Assembly: GCA_002238725.1 (NCBI GenBank)
Contig: MPMX01000003.1
Coordinates: 62,001 to 126,000 of the forward strand
Origin: Rhodospirillaceae bacterium bin65
Lineage (GTDB): Bacteria; Pseudomonadota; Alphaproteobacteria; Bin65
Reading direction: 5' to 3'
Length of the DNA: 64,000 bases
Under the pieces are notes generated by a model, which worked only from the letters and a program-made list of their open reading frames with translations, was not told the origin of the DNA and did not search any database. Both the position numbers and the translations under genes were made by a program. Each line of letters starts with the position of its first letter. The first letter of the stretch is position 1. Of this stretch, positions 33,443-42,698 are shown one piece after another.

Positions 33443-35143
33443 ATGTCGCCCGCTCTGGCGTTGCTGCTCTACCTGTCGTGCCTTTCTCCGGCGTCGGCTG
33501 CCGGGCAGTCCGTCGAGAAGACCGTGCGGCAACCCCTGACGTCGTGGGGTGCGTATCTGTCGGCGCTGCATGCCTCCCGCCAAAAGGATTCGGGCCGCGC
33601 GTCGGGCTATTTTGCAACGGTCACGCCGGAGGCTCACGATCGCCTCGTCCTGCTGATCCAGGCCCTGCGTTCCCATATTCTGGCCGGCCGGATCGAACGG
33701 GCGGCAGCCGTCGCAGAGCGCACCGTGGCCCTGTCCCAGGGCCCGACGATGGCCCGCCTGGTTCTGGCCGTGCAGGCAGCCAGGCAGCAGCGGTTCAGCG
33801 TCGCCATGGGGCATCTCGACCGGATACGGGGCGATAACGTCAGCCGGTTGCTGCTGCCCCTGCTGCGCGCCTGGGTGGCCCTCGGCCGTTACAAGGACCC
33901 GGATCTGGCGCTGGACGAGCATCGGGATCTTGAGGGCGTGACACAGTTTCGCCCGTTCCGCCTGATGCACAAAGCCTATCTGCTCGACGTCGCAAGCCGG
34001 CCGCGGCGTGCGGCGCTGGCCTATGAGGAAATGTCGCAAGCCCCGTCTGTCGGGTCATTGCGGCTGACCGAAACCGTATCCAACTTTCTGGCCCGGTCCG
34101 GCGGGAGGGCGGCGGCGCTGCAGGCGGTCGACCGTTTTCTGGCCGCCAACCCCGACTCGATGACGGTTAAATTGCTGCGCGCGCGGTATCTCAGCGATGC
34201 GCCGGTCCGACCCTTGGTCGGCTCGGCGGCCGATGGGGTGGCCGAGGTATTGCTCAACGTGGCCAGCGCGCTCCACCAGGCGGACCGCCCGGGCCAGGCC
34301 CTGCCGCTGGCGCGGCTTGCCGTCTGGATGCGGCCACACGATGCGGCATCGGTCTTCCACCTCGGCACCGTGCTGGAAGCCGACGGCCGCCATCGCGACG
34401 CCATAGAGGCGTTCCGGAGACTTGAGACCGGAACCATCTACAGCTGGGAGGCGCGCAAGTCCGCCGCCGCCTCGTTGGTCGAACTCGAACGATACGAAGA
34501 GGCATCTTCGCTTCTGGACAGGATGGCGGCCGAAAAGCCGCAGCGTTACGACGCGCTGTGGCTGCTGGGCAATGTGCACCGCAACCGCTCGTCCTTCGGC
34601 GAGGCGGTTACGGCCTACGACCGGGCCGTGAAGCGCATTCCGAAAATCGGCCGGCGGCACTGGAACCTGATCTACGTCCGCGGCATCGCGCTGGAGCGCT
34701 CCGGGCAATGGGCGCGCGCCGAAGCGGACTTCCAGCGTGCCCTGAAGCTCAATCCCGGCCAGCCCTATGTGCTGAACTATCTCGCCTATTCCTGGGTAGA
34801 CCGCGGCGAAAAGCTGGAACGGGCGCGCACGATGCTGGAAGAAGCCGTCGGCAAACGGCCGAACGACGGCTATATTGTCGATTCCGTAGGCTGGGTCGAA
34901 TATCGCCTGGGCAATTTCGAAGAGGCTGTCCGTCACCTGGAACGGGCGTCGGAGCTGCGGCCCCACGATCCGATCATCAACCGGCATCTCGGCGACGCCT
35001 ACTGGCGCGCCGGCCGGCGCCACGAAGCGCGTTTTCAGTGGAACCGGGCGCTGTCGTTCGATCCGGAAGAAGCCGAACGAAATGTAATCGAACAGCGGCT
35101 GCGCGAGGGGATGGAGCCCTTCGAACCGATTCTGCGGCAGTAG
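33443..35143 (+). CDS. TPR-repeat protein, exported
   Basis: A 566-residue protein with a short signal sequence (MSPALALLLYLSCLSPASA). The rest is built of tetratricopeptide repeats, clearest from residue 330 to 545, such as AEADFQRALKLNPGQPYVLNYLAYSWVDRG and AVRHLERASELRPHDPIINRHLGDAYWRAG. It is expected to act as a protein scaffold in the periplasm or envelope. It sits between ETF-QO and ispE, a conserved order; the functional link is not known. The ATG at 33443 lies 46 bases after the ETF-QO stop. Confidence 0.85.
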   Translation: MSPALALLLYLSCLSPASAAGQSVEKTVRQPLTSWGAYLSALHASRQKDSGRASGYFATVTPEAHDRLVLLIQALRSHILAGRIERAAAVAERTVALSQGPTMARLVLAVQAARQQRFSVAMGHLDRIRGDNVSRLLLPLLRAWVALGRYKDPDLALDEHRDLEGVTQFRPFRLMHKAYLLDVASRPRRAALAYEEMSQAPSVGSLRLTETVSNFLARSGGRAAALQAVDRFLAANPDSMTVKLLRARYLSDAPVRPLVGSAADGVAEVLLNVASALHQADRPGQALPLARLAVWMRPHDAASVFHLGTVLEADGRHRDAIEAFRRLETGTIYSWEARKSAAASLVELERYEEASSLLDRMAAEKPQRYDALWLLGNVHRNRSSFGEAVTAYDRAVKRIPKIGRRHWNLIYVRGIALERSGQWARAEADFQRALKLNPGQPYVLNYLAYSWVDRGEKLERARTMLEEAVGKRPNDGYIVDSVGWVEYRLGNFEEAVRHLERASELRPHDPIINRHLGDAYWRAGRRHEARFQWNRALSFDPEEAERNVIEQRLREGMEPFEPILRQ

Positions 35144-35172
35144 GGCGCCCGCCCGGACGCCCGGAATCCGCC

Positions 35173-36063
35173 ATGCCGCCGCGAAATCCGCTACCCGATC
35201 CTGCGCTTCAGGCGTTTGCGCCGGCCAAGATCAACCTGTGGCTCCATGTCACCGGCCGGCGGCGGGGCGGGTATCGCGAACTCGACAGCCTGGTCGCCTT
35301 CGCCGATATCGGCGACCGGCTGTCCGCCGCTCCGGCGGGCGATCTGAGCCTGAGCGTCTCCGGCCCGTTTGCCGCCGCGCTCGGCCGTGGCACGAATAAT
35401 CTGGTCCTGCAGGCAGCGCGGGCACTGGCCGAGCATTGCGGTGTCCCGGCTGCGGCGGCGCTGCATCTTGAGAAAAATCTGCCGGTCGCCTCGGGTATCG
35501 GCGGCGGTTCGGCGGACGCCGCTGCCGCGCTGCGCCTGTGCGTCCGGCTGTGGCAGGCCGATATCGGCGGCAGCGATCTGATGCGCCTGGCGCTGGATCT
35601 GGGCGCCGACGTGCCGGTATGCCTCGCCGGAACGACCGCTCGCATGACGGGGATCGGCGAGACGCTGACGCCCGTGGATCCGTCGCCGCCCCCGGTCCCG
35701 GCGGTACTCGTCAATCCGGGATCGCCGGTTTCGACCGGGCAGGTCTTCGATGCGCTCGGCGGCCGGTTCTCGTTGCCTGCAGAAGATCGCGGCGGCGATC
35801 TCGCGGCCCGCGCCGCCTCGAACCGCAACGACCTCGAAACGCCCGCCATCGGGCTCGTGCCGGAAATCGCGGAAGTCCTGGCCGCCCTGCGCGCATTGCC
35901 GGAAATTCGGCTGGCGCGCATGTCGGGCAGCGGCGCGACCTGCTTCGGCCTGTTCGAGCGCGACGATGCGGCATCGGAAGGCGCGCGCGCTGTCGCCGCG
36001 GCCCATCCGTCCTGGTGGGTCGCCGCCTGTTCGATCGGGGGCCGGATCGGCGCAGCGGCCTGA
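35173..36063 (+). CDS. ispE: 4-diphosphocytidyl-2-C-methyl-D-erythritol kinase
   Basis: A 296-residue GHMP kinase of the MEP isoprenoid pathway. The N-terminal APAKINLWLHVTGRR motif, the ATP loop LPVASGIGGGSADAAAAL near residue 97 and the C-terminal MSGSGATCFGLF motif are all present. It phosphorylates CDP-methylerythritol, upstream of IPP and ubiquinone side-chain synthesis. The ATG at 35173 is 29 bases after the TPR gene stop. Confidence 0.95.
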   Translation: MPPRNPLPDPALQAFAPAKINLWLHVTGRRRGGYRELDSLVAFADIGDRLSAAPAGDLSLSVSGPFAAALGRGTNNLVLQAARALAEHCGVPAAAALHLEKNLPVASGIGGGSADAAAALRLCVRLWQADIGGSDLMRLALDLGADVPVCLAGTTARMTGIGETLTPVDPSPPPVPAVLVNPGSPVSTGQVFDALGGRFSLPAEDRGGDLAARAASNRNDLETPAIGLVPEIAEVLAALRALPEIRLARMSGSGATCFGLFERDDAASEGARAVAAAHPSWWVAACSIGGRIGAAA

Positions 36064-36074
36064 GCGGCCGGCGG

Positions 36075-36821
36075 CTACAGGAACAGAACCAGGGCCGAAA
36101 CGACGATCATCGCGCCCAGCGACAAGCGCCGGAACAAGGTTTCGTCCACCCGGCCGAAATAGTGCGTGCCAGCCCATGTGCCGAACACGAACACGGGCGT
36201 CAGGACCAGGATCAGCCAGAAGACCCGGGGAATGAAGGCGCCGGCGATGGCGAGCAAGGTCAGCGTGACGACCGGGGTGATCGAGCTGGACAACGCGATC
36301 GTGCCGCGCTGGACGTGGGCCGGCGCCGGGCCGGACATGATGTAGAGGAACATCGGCGGGCCGCCCATGCCGACCGCACCGCCGATCAGGCCGCTCAGGC
36401 CGCCGGCGACGGTGGCCATAACGGGTCCGCGCGGCCCGCTATGACGCCAGCCCGAGAGCAGGATAGCAGCGAACAGGATTGCCATGACGGCGACCGCCCG
36501 GCGCATCAGCTCTTCATCCACGCTGAACAGCAGCCAGATGCCGGCGGGCACGAGCAGGACGGAGGAAATGCTGAGGGTCACCGCCTCCCGGATATCGGCG
36601 TCGCGAATCGCCCGGCGGCCGAGCTGGAAGCCGGTCAGCAGCATCAGGCATACGCCGACCGGCACGGCTTCGCGCGCACCGACGAAGGCGCTCAGGACCG
36701 GCATGATCACGACGACCGCCCCGGCGCCGCCGGTGAAACCGCGCAGGAGGCCGCCGAGGAGCGTTGCCAGAACGATGGCCGCCAGGCCGTACAACGGGAC
36801 GTCGAGAAAGGCCGGGCTCAC
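36075..36821 (-). CDS. TauE/SafE-family membrane transporter
   Basis: A 248-residue membrane protein with about eight segments and the two family half-repeats, LLGGLLRGFTGGAGAVVVIMPVL and LSGLIGGAVGMGGPPMFLYIM. The family exports sulfite, sulfoacetate or other organic anions, so the substrate is open. The start is a GTG at 36821. It is the third gene of a minus-strand group behind a haloalkane dehalogenase and a crotonase, which might suggest export of an anion released by catabolism, though this is speculative. Confidence 0.83.
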   Translation of the reverse strand: MSPAFLDVPLYGLAAIVLATLLGGLLRGFTGGAGAVVVIMPVLSAFVGAREAVPVGVCLMLLTGFQLGRRAIRDADIREAVTLSISSVLLVPAGIWLLFSVDEELMRRAVAVMAILFAAILLSGWRHSGPRGPVMATVAGGLSGLIGGAVGMGGPPMFLYIMSGPAPAHVQRGTIALSSSITPVVTLTLLAIAGAFIPRVFWLILVLTPVFVFGTWAGTHYFGRVDETLFRRLSLGAMIVVSALVLFL

Positions 36822-36857
36822 CGCCGCTCCGCCGTTCCACCTGCCGGGATGGCAGGA

Positions 36858-37658
36858 TCAGGCCTTGCCGGCAAACGCAGGCTTGCGTTTTTCCACGAAG
36901 GCGGTGACGCCCTCGGCGAAGTCCGGCTCAACGGCGCAGGCCGAGAAATTGTCGGCTTCGAGCTGCAGTTGCCGTTCCAGCGGATTGTCCAGCGAGCGCT
37001 GCAAGAGCGCCTTGGTCCGGCCGTAGGCGACGGTCGGGCCGGCTGCGAGGCGGGCCGCCAGTTTCCCCGTTTCGGCAACAAGATCGGCCGCCGGCACCAC
37101 CCAGTTGACCAGGCCGTATTCCTTCGCGGTAGCCGCGTCGAATCGGTCGCCGAGCAGGGCCAGTTCGGTGGCCTTTTTCAGCCCGACCAGCCGCGGCAGG
37201 GCATAGGTCGAGCCGCCGTCCGGGCTGGTCCCGATCAGGGTATAGGCGAGCGTGTAGTAGCTGTCGTCCGCGGCGATGGCGAGGTCGGCGGCGCTCATGA
37301 AGCTGAGGCCGAACCCAGCGCAGGCGCCGTTCACCGAGGCGACCACCGGCTTGGGCATGCGCCGGATCGCGATAATCAGGCTGTGGACTTCGTGGATGAA
37401 AGCCTCGATCGCCACCAGATTGTCCTGGCGCGGCCGGTCCAGCATCGCGTGGAAGGTCTTGAGGTCGCCGCCGGCCATGAAATGGTCGCCGCCGCGGATG
37501 ACGACGCAGCGCACCTCCGGATCGTGTTCCAGTGGGTTGATGGTCTCGACCAGGGCGCGGGTCATGTCCCGGTTCAGGGCGTTCAGCGCCTTCGGCCGGT
37601 TCATCGTCACCAGGGCAACCCCGTCTTCGATCTCCAGTTCGACCAGTTTCTCGCTCAT
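36858..37658 (-). CDS. Enoyl-CoA hydratase/isomerase family protein
   Basis: A 266-residue crotonase-fold protein. The oxyanion-hole blocks are FMAGGDLKTF and VNGACAGFGLSFMSAADLAIA. At the places of the two catalytic glutamates of classic hydratases it has Gly/Leu and TSPDGGSTYALPRLVG, with aspartate, so it looks more like the isomerase/PaaG-type sub-family than a simple hydratase. It lies 12 bases after the haloalkane dehalogenase gene; CoA substrate unknown. Confidence 0.82.
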   Translation of the reverse strand: MSEKLVELEIEDGVALVTMNRPKALNALNRDMTRALVETINPLEHDPEVRCVVIRGGDHFMAGGDLKTFHAMLDRPRQDNLVAIEAFIHEVHSLIIAIRRMPKPVVASVNGACAGFGLSFMSAADLAIAADDSYYTLAYTLIGTSPDGGSTYALPRLVGLKKATELALLGDRFDAATAKEYGLVNWVVPAADLVAETGKLAARLAAGPTVAYGRTKALLQRSLDNPLERQLQLEADNFSACAVEPDFAEGVTAFVEKRKPAFAGKA

Positions 37659-37670
37659 CGCTGCGTCTCC

Positions 37671-38555
37671 TCAGCCGGCATGTCTGGAAAAGAAATCGTC
37701 GCACGCCGCGCCGATCTCGGCCGGCGAATCCTCCTGGACGAAATGCAGCCCCTTTACCGTGACTTCTTCCTGGTTGGCCCAGCTGCGGCAGAAATCGCGC
37801 GCCGGCCCGGTCAGGATGCTGCCCGGTTTGGCGTTGATAAACAGCTTGGGAATTGGGCTCTCCTTCATCGCGGCGCCGTAGGCCTCGGCAACCGCGACGA
37901 CCTCCGGCGGTTCGCCGTCGATCGGGATCTGCCGCGGCCAGGTCAGTATCGGCCGCCGGACCTCGCCGCCATCGGCATAGGGCTTGCGATAGACGTCCAT
38001 TTCCGCCTCCGTGAGACCGCGCATGACCGCGTTGGGAAGGACGCCTTCGATGAACAGGTTGCGGTTCAGCACCAGGTCTTCGCCTTTGGGCGATCGGAAG
38101 CCCTGGAAGATGCCGCGCGCCTGTTCCGGCCAGTCGGCCCAGCGCACCGGGCAGACGACGGTCTCCATATAGGCGATCCCGGCGACCCGGTCCGGATGGC
38201 GCGCCGCCCAGTGGAAGCCGAGCGCGCCGCCCCAGTCGTGGACGACCAGCCGGAGTTTGCCCTCCGGCAGCACGGCGTCGAGCCACGCGTCGACGAATCT
38301 GCTGTGCTCGGCAAAGGTGTATTCGCCGGACGGGTTCTTGCCCGACTCGCCCATGCCGATGAGGTCCGGCGCCAGGCAGCGGAAGTTTCCGGACAATTCC
38401 GGGATCACGTTGCGCCACAGGTAGGACGATGTCGGGTTGCCGTGGAGCAGCACGACCGGTTCGCCCGACCCGGTATCGACATAGCGCATGGTCGAGCCGA
38501 GCAGGTCGACGGATTTGCGGGGATGGGGATCGGCGGCGGAAACGGTTTCGGCCAT
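37671..38555 (-). CDS. Haloalkane dehalogenase (HLD-II type)
   Basis: A 294-residue alpha/beta-hydrolase with the full HLD-II catalytic set: Asn40 in HGNPTSSYLWRN, nucleophile Asp107 with halide-binding Trp108 in VVHDWGG, Glu131 in YMETVV, and His271 in LHFVQED. LFIEGVLPNAVMRGLTEAEMDVYRKP matches the cap region of DhaA/LinB. The pentad Asn-Asp-Trp-Glu-His supports true dehalogenase activity releasing halide and alcohol from haloalkanes. The ATG at 38555 gives the family's usual length. The downstream genes are a crotonase and a TauE-type exporter. Confidence 0.85.
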   Translation of the reverse strand: MAETVSAADPHPRKSVDLLGSTMRYVDTGSGEPVVLLHGNPTSSYLWRNVIPELSGNFRCLAPDLIGMGESGKNPSGEYTFAEHSRFVDAWLDAVLPEGKLRLVVHDWGGALGFHWAARHPDRVAGIAYMETVVCPVRWADWPEQARGIFQGFRSPKGEDLVLNRNLFIEGVLPNAVMRGLTEAEMDVYRKPYADGGEVRRPILTWPRQIPIDGEPPEVVAVAEAYGAAMKESPIPKLFINAKPGSILTGPARDFCRSWANQEEVTVKGLHFVQEDSPAEIGAACDDFFSRHAG

Positions 38556-38836
38556 GAATGTTATCCTGGTTTGCGGGTGGAGACGGCCGGGGCGATCCGG
38601 CGAACCGGTTTCACTATAACCGGGGGCGAGGCTGAGAAAACCATTGGGTTGGGCAGCGCCGCCCGCGACCTCGGATTTATTCTCCGGCCGCGCCGGCAAG
38701 GCGGTTTACCCCGGTTCGAAGGAATGTCTATTGTTCGGCCACAAGCGCCGGCGAACCGCGAACCGACCCCCGAAGACGAGCCGGCTCCGCGGCCGGGCGA
38801 ATGCTTCCCCGGCAGGATCGAAAGAAAGCACCGGCC

Positions 38837-39469
38837 ATGCCAGCAGCCGAACCGAACGCGTCTCCCGTCGCCGTTACCCTGTATCGCTGGGCCGGCGCAT
38901 GGGGGCCTTTCAAGGTCAGGATTCCGTGCGGCGAGTGTTCGCTGACCCTCGACGTGATCCAGGATACGCTGGCCCACGAACTCGATGGCATTCCGGTTGC
39001 CGTCGACATTCACGACTGGCTGAGCGAATGGTGGCGTCCCCTGCCGAAAGGGGGCTGGCACGCGCCCATCGTCATCGTCGAGGGGCGGCTGGTCAGCCAG
39101 GGCCACGCGCTGAACCGCGGCGTGCTGACCGAAGCCGTAATCGACGCCTGGGCCCGGCGCAGCGCGCCGGTCGGCAATCATCTGTACGGCAAGGAAACCT
39201 GCCCGCACTGCGTCCGCGCCAAGTCCTATCTCGCCGAAGGGGGCATCGACTATGCCTATCACGACGTGGTGCGGGACCCGCGAGCGCTTTACGAGATGCT
39301 GGCGCGGGTAAAGCCGATCGTCGGGCCGAAAACCCCGATCACGGTGCCGCAGATCTGGCTGGACGGCGCCCATGTCGGCGGCGCCGACAGGCTCGGCGAA
39401 CTGCTCGATCGCGAAGTCGAGCCCAACCCCGACCGCGGCCGGTGCTCGCTGTCGCCGAAGGCTGCGTAG
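38837..39469 (+). CDS. Thioredoxin-fold and glutaredoxin two-domain protein
   Basis: A 210-residue protein. Residues 1-105 look like a thioredoxin-type fold with a CGEC motif at 31-34 and WHAPIVIVEGRLVSQG where a cis-proline region would fall. Residues 114-195 are a glutaredoxin with the redox motif CPHC at 122-125 and TVPQIWLDGAHVGGADRL. Two potential dithiol centres in one polypeptide could allow electron relay between domains; this is inference. The frame extends 12 codons upstream, but the ATG at 38837 fits best. It stands convergent to a GST gene. Confidence 0.72.
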   Translation: MPAAEPNASPVAVTLYRWAGAWGPFKVRIPCGECSLTLDVIQDTLAHELDGIPVAVDIHDWLSEWWRPLPKGGWHAPIVIVEGRLVSQGHALNRGVLTEAVIDAWARRSAPVGNHLYGKETCPHCVRAKSYLAEGGIDYAYHDVVRDPRALYEMLARVKPIVGPKTPITVPQIWLDGAHVGGADRLGELLDREVEPNPDRGRCSLSPKAA

Positions 39470-39533
39470 CGCCGTTCGCACGGAAGCCCTTCTTCGCACG
39501 GGCGTAACTGCCGGATACCCGGCCAACGGCCGT

Positions 39534-40451
39534 TCAGGCCGGGCGGATGATATAGCCGAAGCGCGGGAAATGGTTGTGGACCGCGCCGACGCGGTCGTCC
39601 TCGCGCCGGACGACGACCTCGTTGCGCCGCACGCCGACGACCTCGCCGATCACCGCTTCCGGCACCCTGTCCGCCGCCAGCACGGAGACCGTCTGCCCGA
39701 CCGCCGGCCCGGCGTCGTCCGGTTCGCTCTCCCCCGGATCGGCCGGGTCGGCGGCCTTCGCGACGTCGAGCGCTTCCTGCGACGCCATTTCCGTCGCCGC
39801 GCCGGTGCCCAGCGCCTCGATCCGCCCGAGCCAACCGCGGATGTTCGGGAACGGCTCCAGCAATGCCGCGTTCTTCCGGCCGGCCCGGTTCACCATCCAG
39901 AACGGGTGGAAGATCGAGAAATCGGCCAGCCCGGCCGCGTCGCCGAGCAGGAAGGGCCGGTCGGCCAGCCAGCCTTCGACCAGACGGAGCGTGCGATTCA
40001 GCTCGGCGACCAGCCTTGGCGCCGCGGCCATGATCTTCTCCGGCGGAACCGGCTCCTGACCGCGCATGGCCGCCCGGTCGGCGAAGAAGTCCGGCGGCAT
40101 CCTGTCGGCGATATGGGCGAAGGCCGCGCCCGTCGTGGTGCCGAACAGGGCGCCGTCGGCCCAGAAAGTCAGCGCATGGGCCATGCCCTCGCCGCCTTCG
40201 GGATACAGGGTCGGCGCCGGATGCCGGCGCTCCAGTTCGGCGGCGATGAACTGGGTGTCGTGATAGATGTCGGCGCCGTCCTGCATCACCGGCGTCCGCC
40301 GGTAGCCGCCGGAAAGCGGCATCAGGTCCGGCTTCGGCATGACCATCGGAATCTGGACCGATCGCCAGGCCAGGTCCTTGAAGCCGAGGATGGCGCGGAT
40401 TTTGTGCGCAAACGGAGAACCGTCGTAGTGATGCAGGATCAAGTCGGACAT
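39534..40451 (-). CDS. Glutathione S-transferase family protein with C-terminal extension
   Basis: A 305-residue protein, longer than the usual 200-230. Residues 1-80 form the thioredoxin-fold GST domain (LHHYDGSPFAHKIRAILG, then YRRTPVMQDGADIYHDTQFIAAEL), 90-225 the helical domain. The last 75 or so residues (after PADPGESEPDDAG) form an extra segment of beta character (VGQTVSVLAADRVPEAVIGEVVGVRRNEVVVRRED), not part of the core fold. Catalytic identity is unknown. Start ATG 40451. Confidence 0.78.
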   Translation of the reverse strand: MSDLILHHYDGSPFAHKIRAILGFKDLAWRSVQIPMVMPKPDLMPLSGGYRRTPVMQDGADIYHDTQFIAAELERRHPAPTLYPEGGEGMAHALTFWADGALFGTTTGAAFAHIADRMPPDFFADRAAMRGQEPVPPEKIMAAAPRLVAELNRTLRLVEGWLADRPFLLGDAAGLADFSIFHPFWMVNRAGRKNAALLEPFPNIRGWLGRIEALGTGAATEMASQEALDVAKAADPADPGESEPDDAGPAVGQTVSVLAADRVPEAVIGEVVGVRRNEVVVRREDDRVGAVHNHFPRFGYIIRPA

Positions 40452-40485
40452 CGGCCGATCTCCTTTCGTGGCGCCGGCGCCCTGC

Positions 40486-41262
40486 CTAGCGGTTCTTGAA
40501 TATTGGTTCGCGCTTTTCGATGAAGGCGGCCATACCCTCCGCCCGGTCATCGGTCGCGAAGGCGGCGTGGAACATCCGGCGTTCGAACAGGACGCCTTCG
40601 CGCAGCGGCGTCTCGTAGGCGCGGTCGATCGCCTCGATGGTCATGTAGACCGCCGGGCGCGACTGCTTCGCGATGGCCTCGGCAGTCCTGACTGCTTCGT
40701 CGACCAGGTCTTCGAGGGGCACGATTCGGCTGACCAGCCCGGAGCGCTCGGCTTCCTCGGCGTCCATCATCCGGCCGGTCAGCGACATCTCCATCGCCTT
40801 GGCCTTGCCGACGATCTTGGTCAGCCGCTGGGTGCCGCCGGCCCCGGGCAGGATGCCGAGATTGATCTCCGGCTGGCCGAAGCGCGCGTTCTCGGCCGCC
40901 AGGATGAAATCGCACATCATGGCGACTTCGCAGCCGCCGCCGAGCGCATAGCCGGCGACCGCGGCGATCACCGGCTTGCGGATCGTCGTGACGACCTCCC
41001 ACCCGTTGGTGATGAAGTCTTCCAGAAAGACGTCCTGAAACGACTTCTGCTGCATTTCCTTGACGTCGGCGCCCGCGGCAAACGCTTTTTCATTGCCGGT
41101 GAGCACGACCGCGCCGATCGCGTCGTCGTCCTGCGCCGAGTTCAGCGCGTCGCCCAACTCGGCGACCAGCGCCGAGTTCAGCGCGTTCAGGGCCTTAGGC
41201 CGGTTGAGCGTGATCAGCCCGACCGGGCCGCGGGTCTCGTAGATGATGTTTTCATAGGCCAT
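40486..41262 (-). CDS. Enoyl-CoA hydratase
   Basis: A 258-residue short-chain type enoyl-CoA hydratase. The first catalytic glutamate is in GGGCEVAMMCDFILAAE and the second in FGQPEINLGILPGAGGTQRL; the oxyanion-hole block FAAGADVKEM is also present. This is the typical fatty-acid beta-oxidation hydratase found next to mutM in alphaproteobacteria. It hydrates 2-enoyl-CoA to 3-hydroxyacyl-CoA. The ATG at 41262 is close to the mutM stop, 173 bases away, and 34 bases separate it from the GST start. Confidence 0.93.
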   Translation of the reverse strand: MAYENIIYETRGPVGLITLNRPKALNALNSALVAELGDALNSAQDDDAIGAVVLTGNEKAFAAGADVKEMQQKSFQDVFLEDFITNGWEVVTTIRKPVIAAVAGYALGGGCEVAMMCDFILAAENARFGQPEINLGILPGAGGTQRLTKIVGKAKAMEMSLTGRMMDAEEAERSGLVSRIVPLEDLVDEAVRTAEAIAKQSRPAVYMTIEAIDRAYETPLREGVLFERRMFHAAFATDDRAEGMAAFIEKREPIFKNR

Positions 41263-41435
41263 TGTGCTGCTCCGCTATTCTCTCGGGCACGCGCGCGACA
41301 GGCTTTGCGCTGTTTTTTCGCTGGATCTTATCGGGGGATTGTTTCGGTTCGGCGAATGCCGCGCCCGTAGTGTTGCAGGCTTTCCGCACGGCGGCGATAC
41401 CGCCGCGCCGCTCGATATACACCGAAAGGTCTAGC

Positions 41436-42275
41436 CTAACGCTGACGGCGCGGACAATAGAAAGTCGAGCGGTTGGACTGGACGATCCGCCGGATGCCGC
41501 CGGTATCCCCGATCCGGCAGTCGCAGCCCGGGCAGGCCTCGCCCTCTTTGCCGTAGACCGCCCACTGGTGCTGGAAATAGCCCAGCTCGCCCGACGGCTG
41601 GACATAGTCGCGCAGGCTGGAGCCGCCGGCAGCGATGGCCCGGTTCAGCACCTCCTTGATCGCGCCGGCCAGCGTTTCGGCCTGCCGCGCCGAGACGTTG
41701 CGGGCCAGCCGCACCGGCGACAGGCCGGCGAAGAACAGCGCCTCGCAGACATAGATGTTGCCCAGCCCGGACACCGTCTTCTGGTCGAGCAGAGCGGCCT
41801 TGAGCGGCGTGCGCCGGCCCTTCAGTTTCGCGGCGAGTGCCGGGCCGTTGAAGGCGTTGCCGAGCGGCTCCGGGCCGGCCCCGACGAACAGGCGGTGCCG
41901 GCCGATGGTGTCGACATGGTCCAGCGCAACCAGCCCGAAGCGGCGCGGGTCGTTGAGCCGGACGGTGTCGCCCCGGTCGGTCTTGAGCACGATATGGTCG
42001 TGGGGCAGCAGGTCGGGGTCGCCGCGGTCGATATAGAGCCGGCCGGACATGCCGAGATGGAAGATCGCCAGATCACCGCCGGCCAGTTCGATCAGGATAT
42101 ATTTCGCCCGCCGCCGCACCGCACGGACGGCCTTCCCGGTGAGCCGCGCCGAAAAATCCGGCGGGATCGGGATGCGCAAATCCGGCCGCCGCGCCTCGGC
42201 ACGGACCAGCACCGCCCCCTCCAGCACCGGCCGCAACCCGCGGACCACGGTTTCTACTTCGGGGAGTTCGGGCAT
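41436..42275 (-). CDS. mutM: Formamidopyrimidine-DNA glycosylase
   Basis: A 279-residue bifunctional glycosylase/AP lyase removing 8-oxoguanine. The N-terminus [14 protein letters not shown] carries the catalytic Pro2 and Glu3; KYILIEL and HLGMSGRL follow, and the C-terminal zinc finger reads CPGCDCRI, then FYCPRRQR. All catalytic elements are present. It precedes enoyl-CoA hydratase, a common alphaproteobacterial order. Confidence 0.97.
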   Translation of the reverse strand: MPELPEVETVVRGLRPVLEGAVLVRAEARRPDLRIPIPPDFSARLTGKAVRAVRRRAKYILIELAGGDLAIFHLGMSGRLYIDRGDPDLLPHDHIVLKTDRGDTVRLNDPRRFGLVALDHVDTIGRHRLFVGAGPEPLGNAFNGPALAAKLKGRRTPLKAALLDQKTVSGLGNIYVCEALFFAGLSPVRLARNVSARQAETLAGAIKEVLNRAIAAGGSSLRDYVQPSGELGYFQHQWAVYGKEGEACPGCDCRIGDTGGIRRIVQSNRSTFYCPRRQR

Positions 42276-42406
42276 TGGACCGCCCCTATCCGGGGAAAAT
42301 GCAGCGCGCGAAACCGTGAACAGCGGTGAGCGCCGCCGCCTGCTGTATCGGGTCCGGCAATCGCCATATCGATTCGAGGAACGGACTTCTGTACGAGGAC
42401 AAATTC

Positions 42407-42670
42407 ATGCACGCCCCTTCAACCCGATTTGACCGCAATCCGGTGCGCCGGCATGCCCCGCTGGGTCGATTCGCAGCCGTCGCATTGGCTGCTGCCCTGC
42501 TGGCGGCCTGCCAGAGCGTCGCGCTGACCGGAGGCGACCGGTTCAACCGGACCGCCGCCGCCGACAGTGCGACGAGCGCTGCGCCGAACGGCGGCGACCG
42601 ATCCGACAGGACCGCTGCTGCCCACAGTGCGAAGCGCGCGATATACGGCGGCCTGGCCAACCAGCGGTAG
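42407..42670 (+). CDS. Small predicted lipoprotein
   Basis: An 87-residue protein with a basic N-terminus, a hydrophobic stretch and the lipobox LAAALLAAC (Cys36). The remaining 50 residues are Asp/Arg/Ala-rich with two partial repeats (GGDRFNRTAAADSA and GGDRSDRTAAAHSA). No family recognised. A ribosome site-like AGGAC lies 9 bases before the ATG. It is divergent from mutM and convergent with the ABC transporter operon. Confidence 0.55.
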   Translation: MHAPSTRFDRNPVRRHAPLGRFAAVALAAALLAACQSVALTGGDRFNRTAAADSATSAAPNGGDRSDRTAAAHSAKRAIYGGLANQR

Positions 42671-42698
42671 CCTTTCCCGCCGCCGGCCGCGTCGCCGC

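Noticed and set aside
35538..38945. An 1135-codon open frame on the plus strand crossing ispE, TauE, crotonase and dehalogenase genes
   Set aside because: Arg/Gly/Asp-rich, no domain, and opposite to three well-supported genes.
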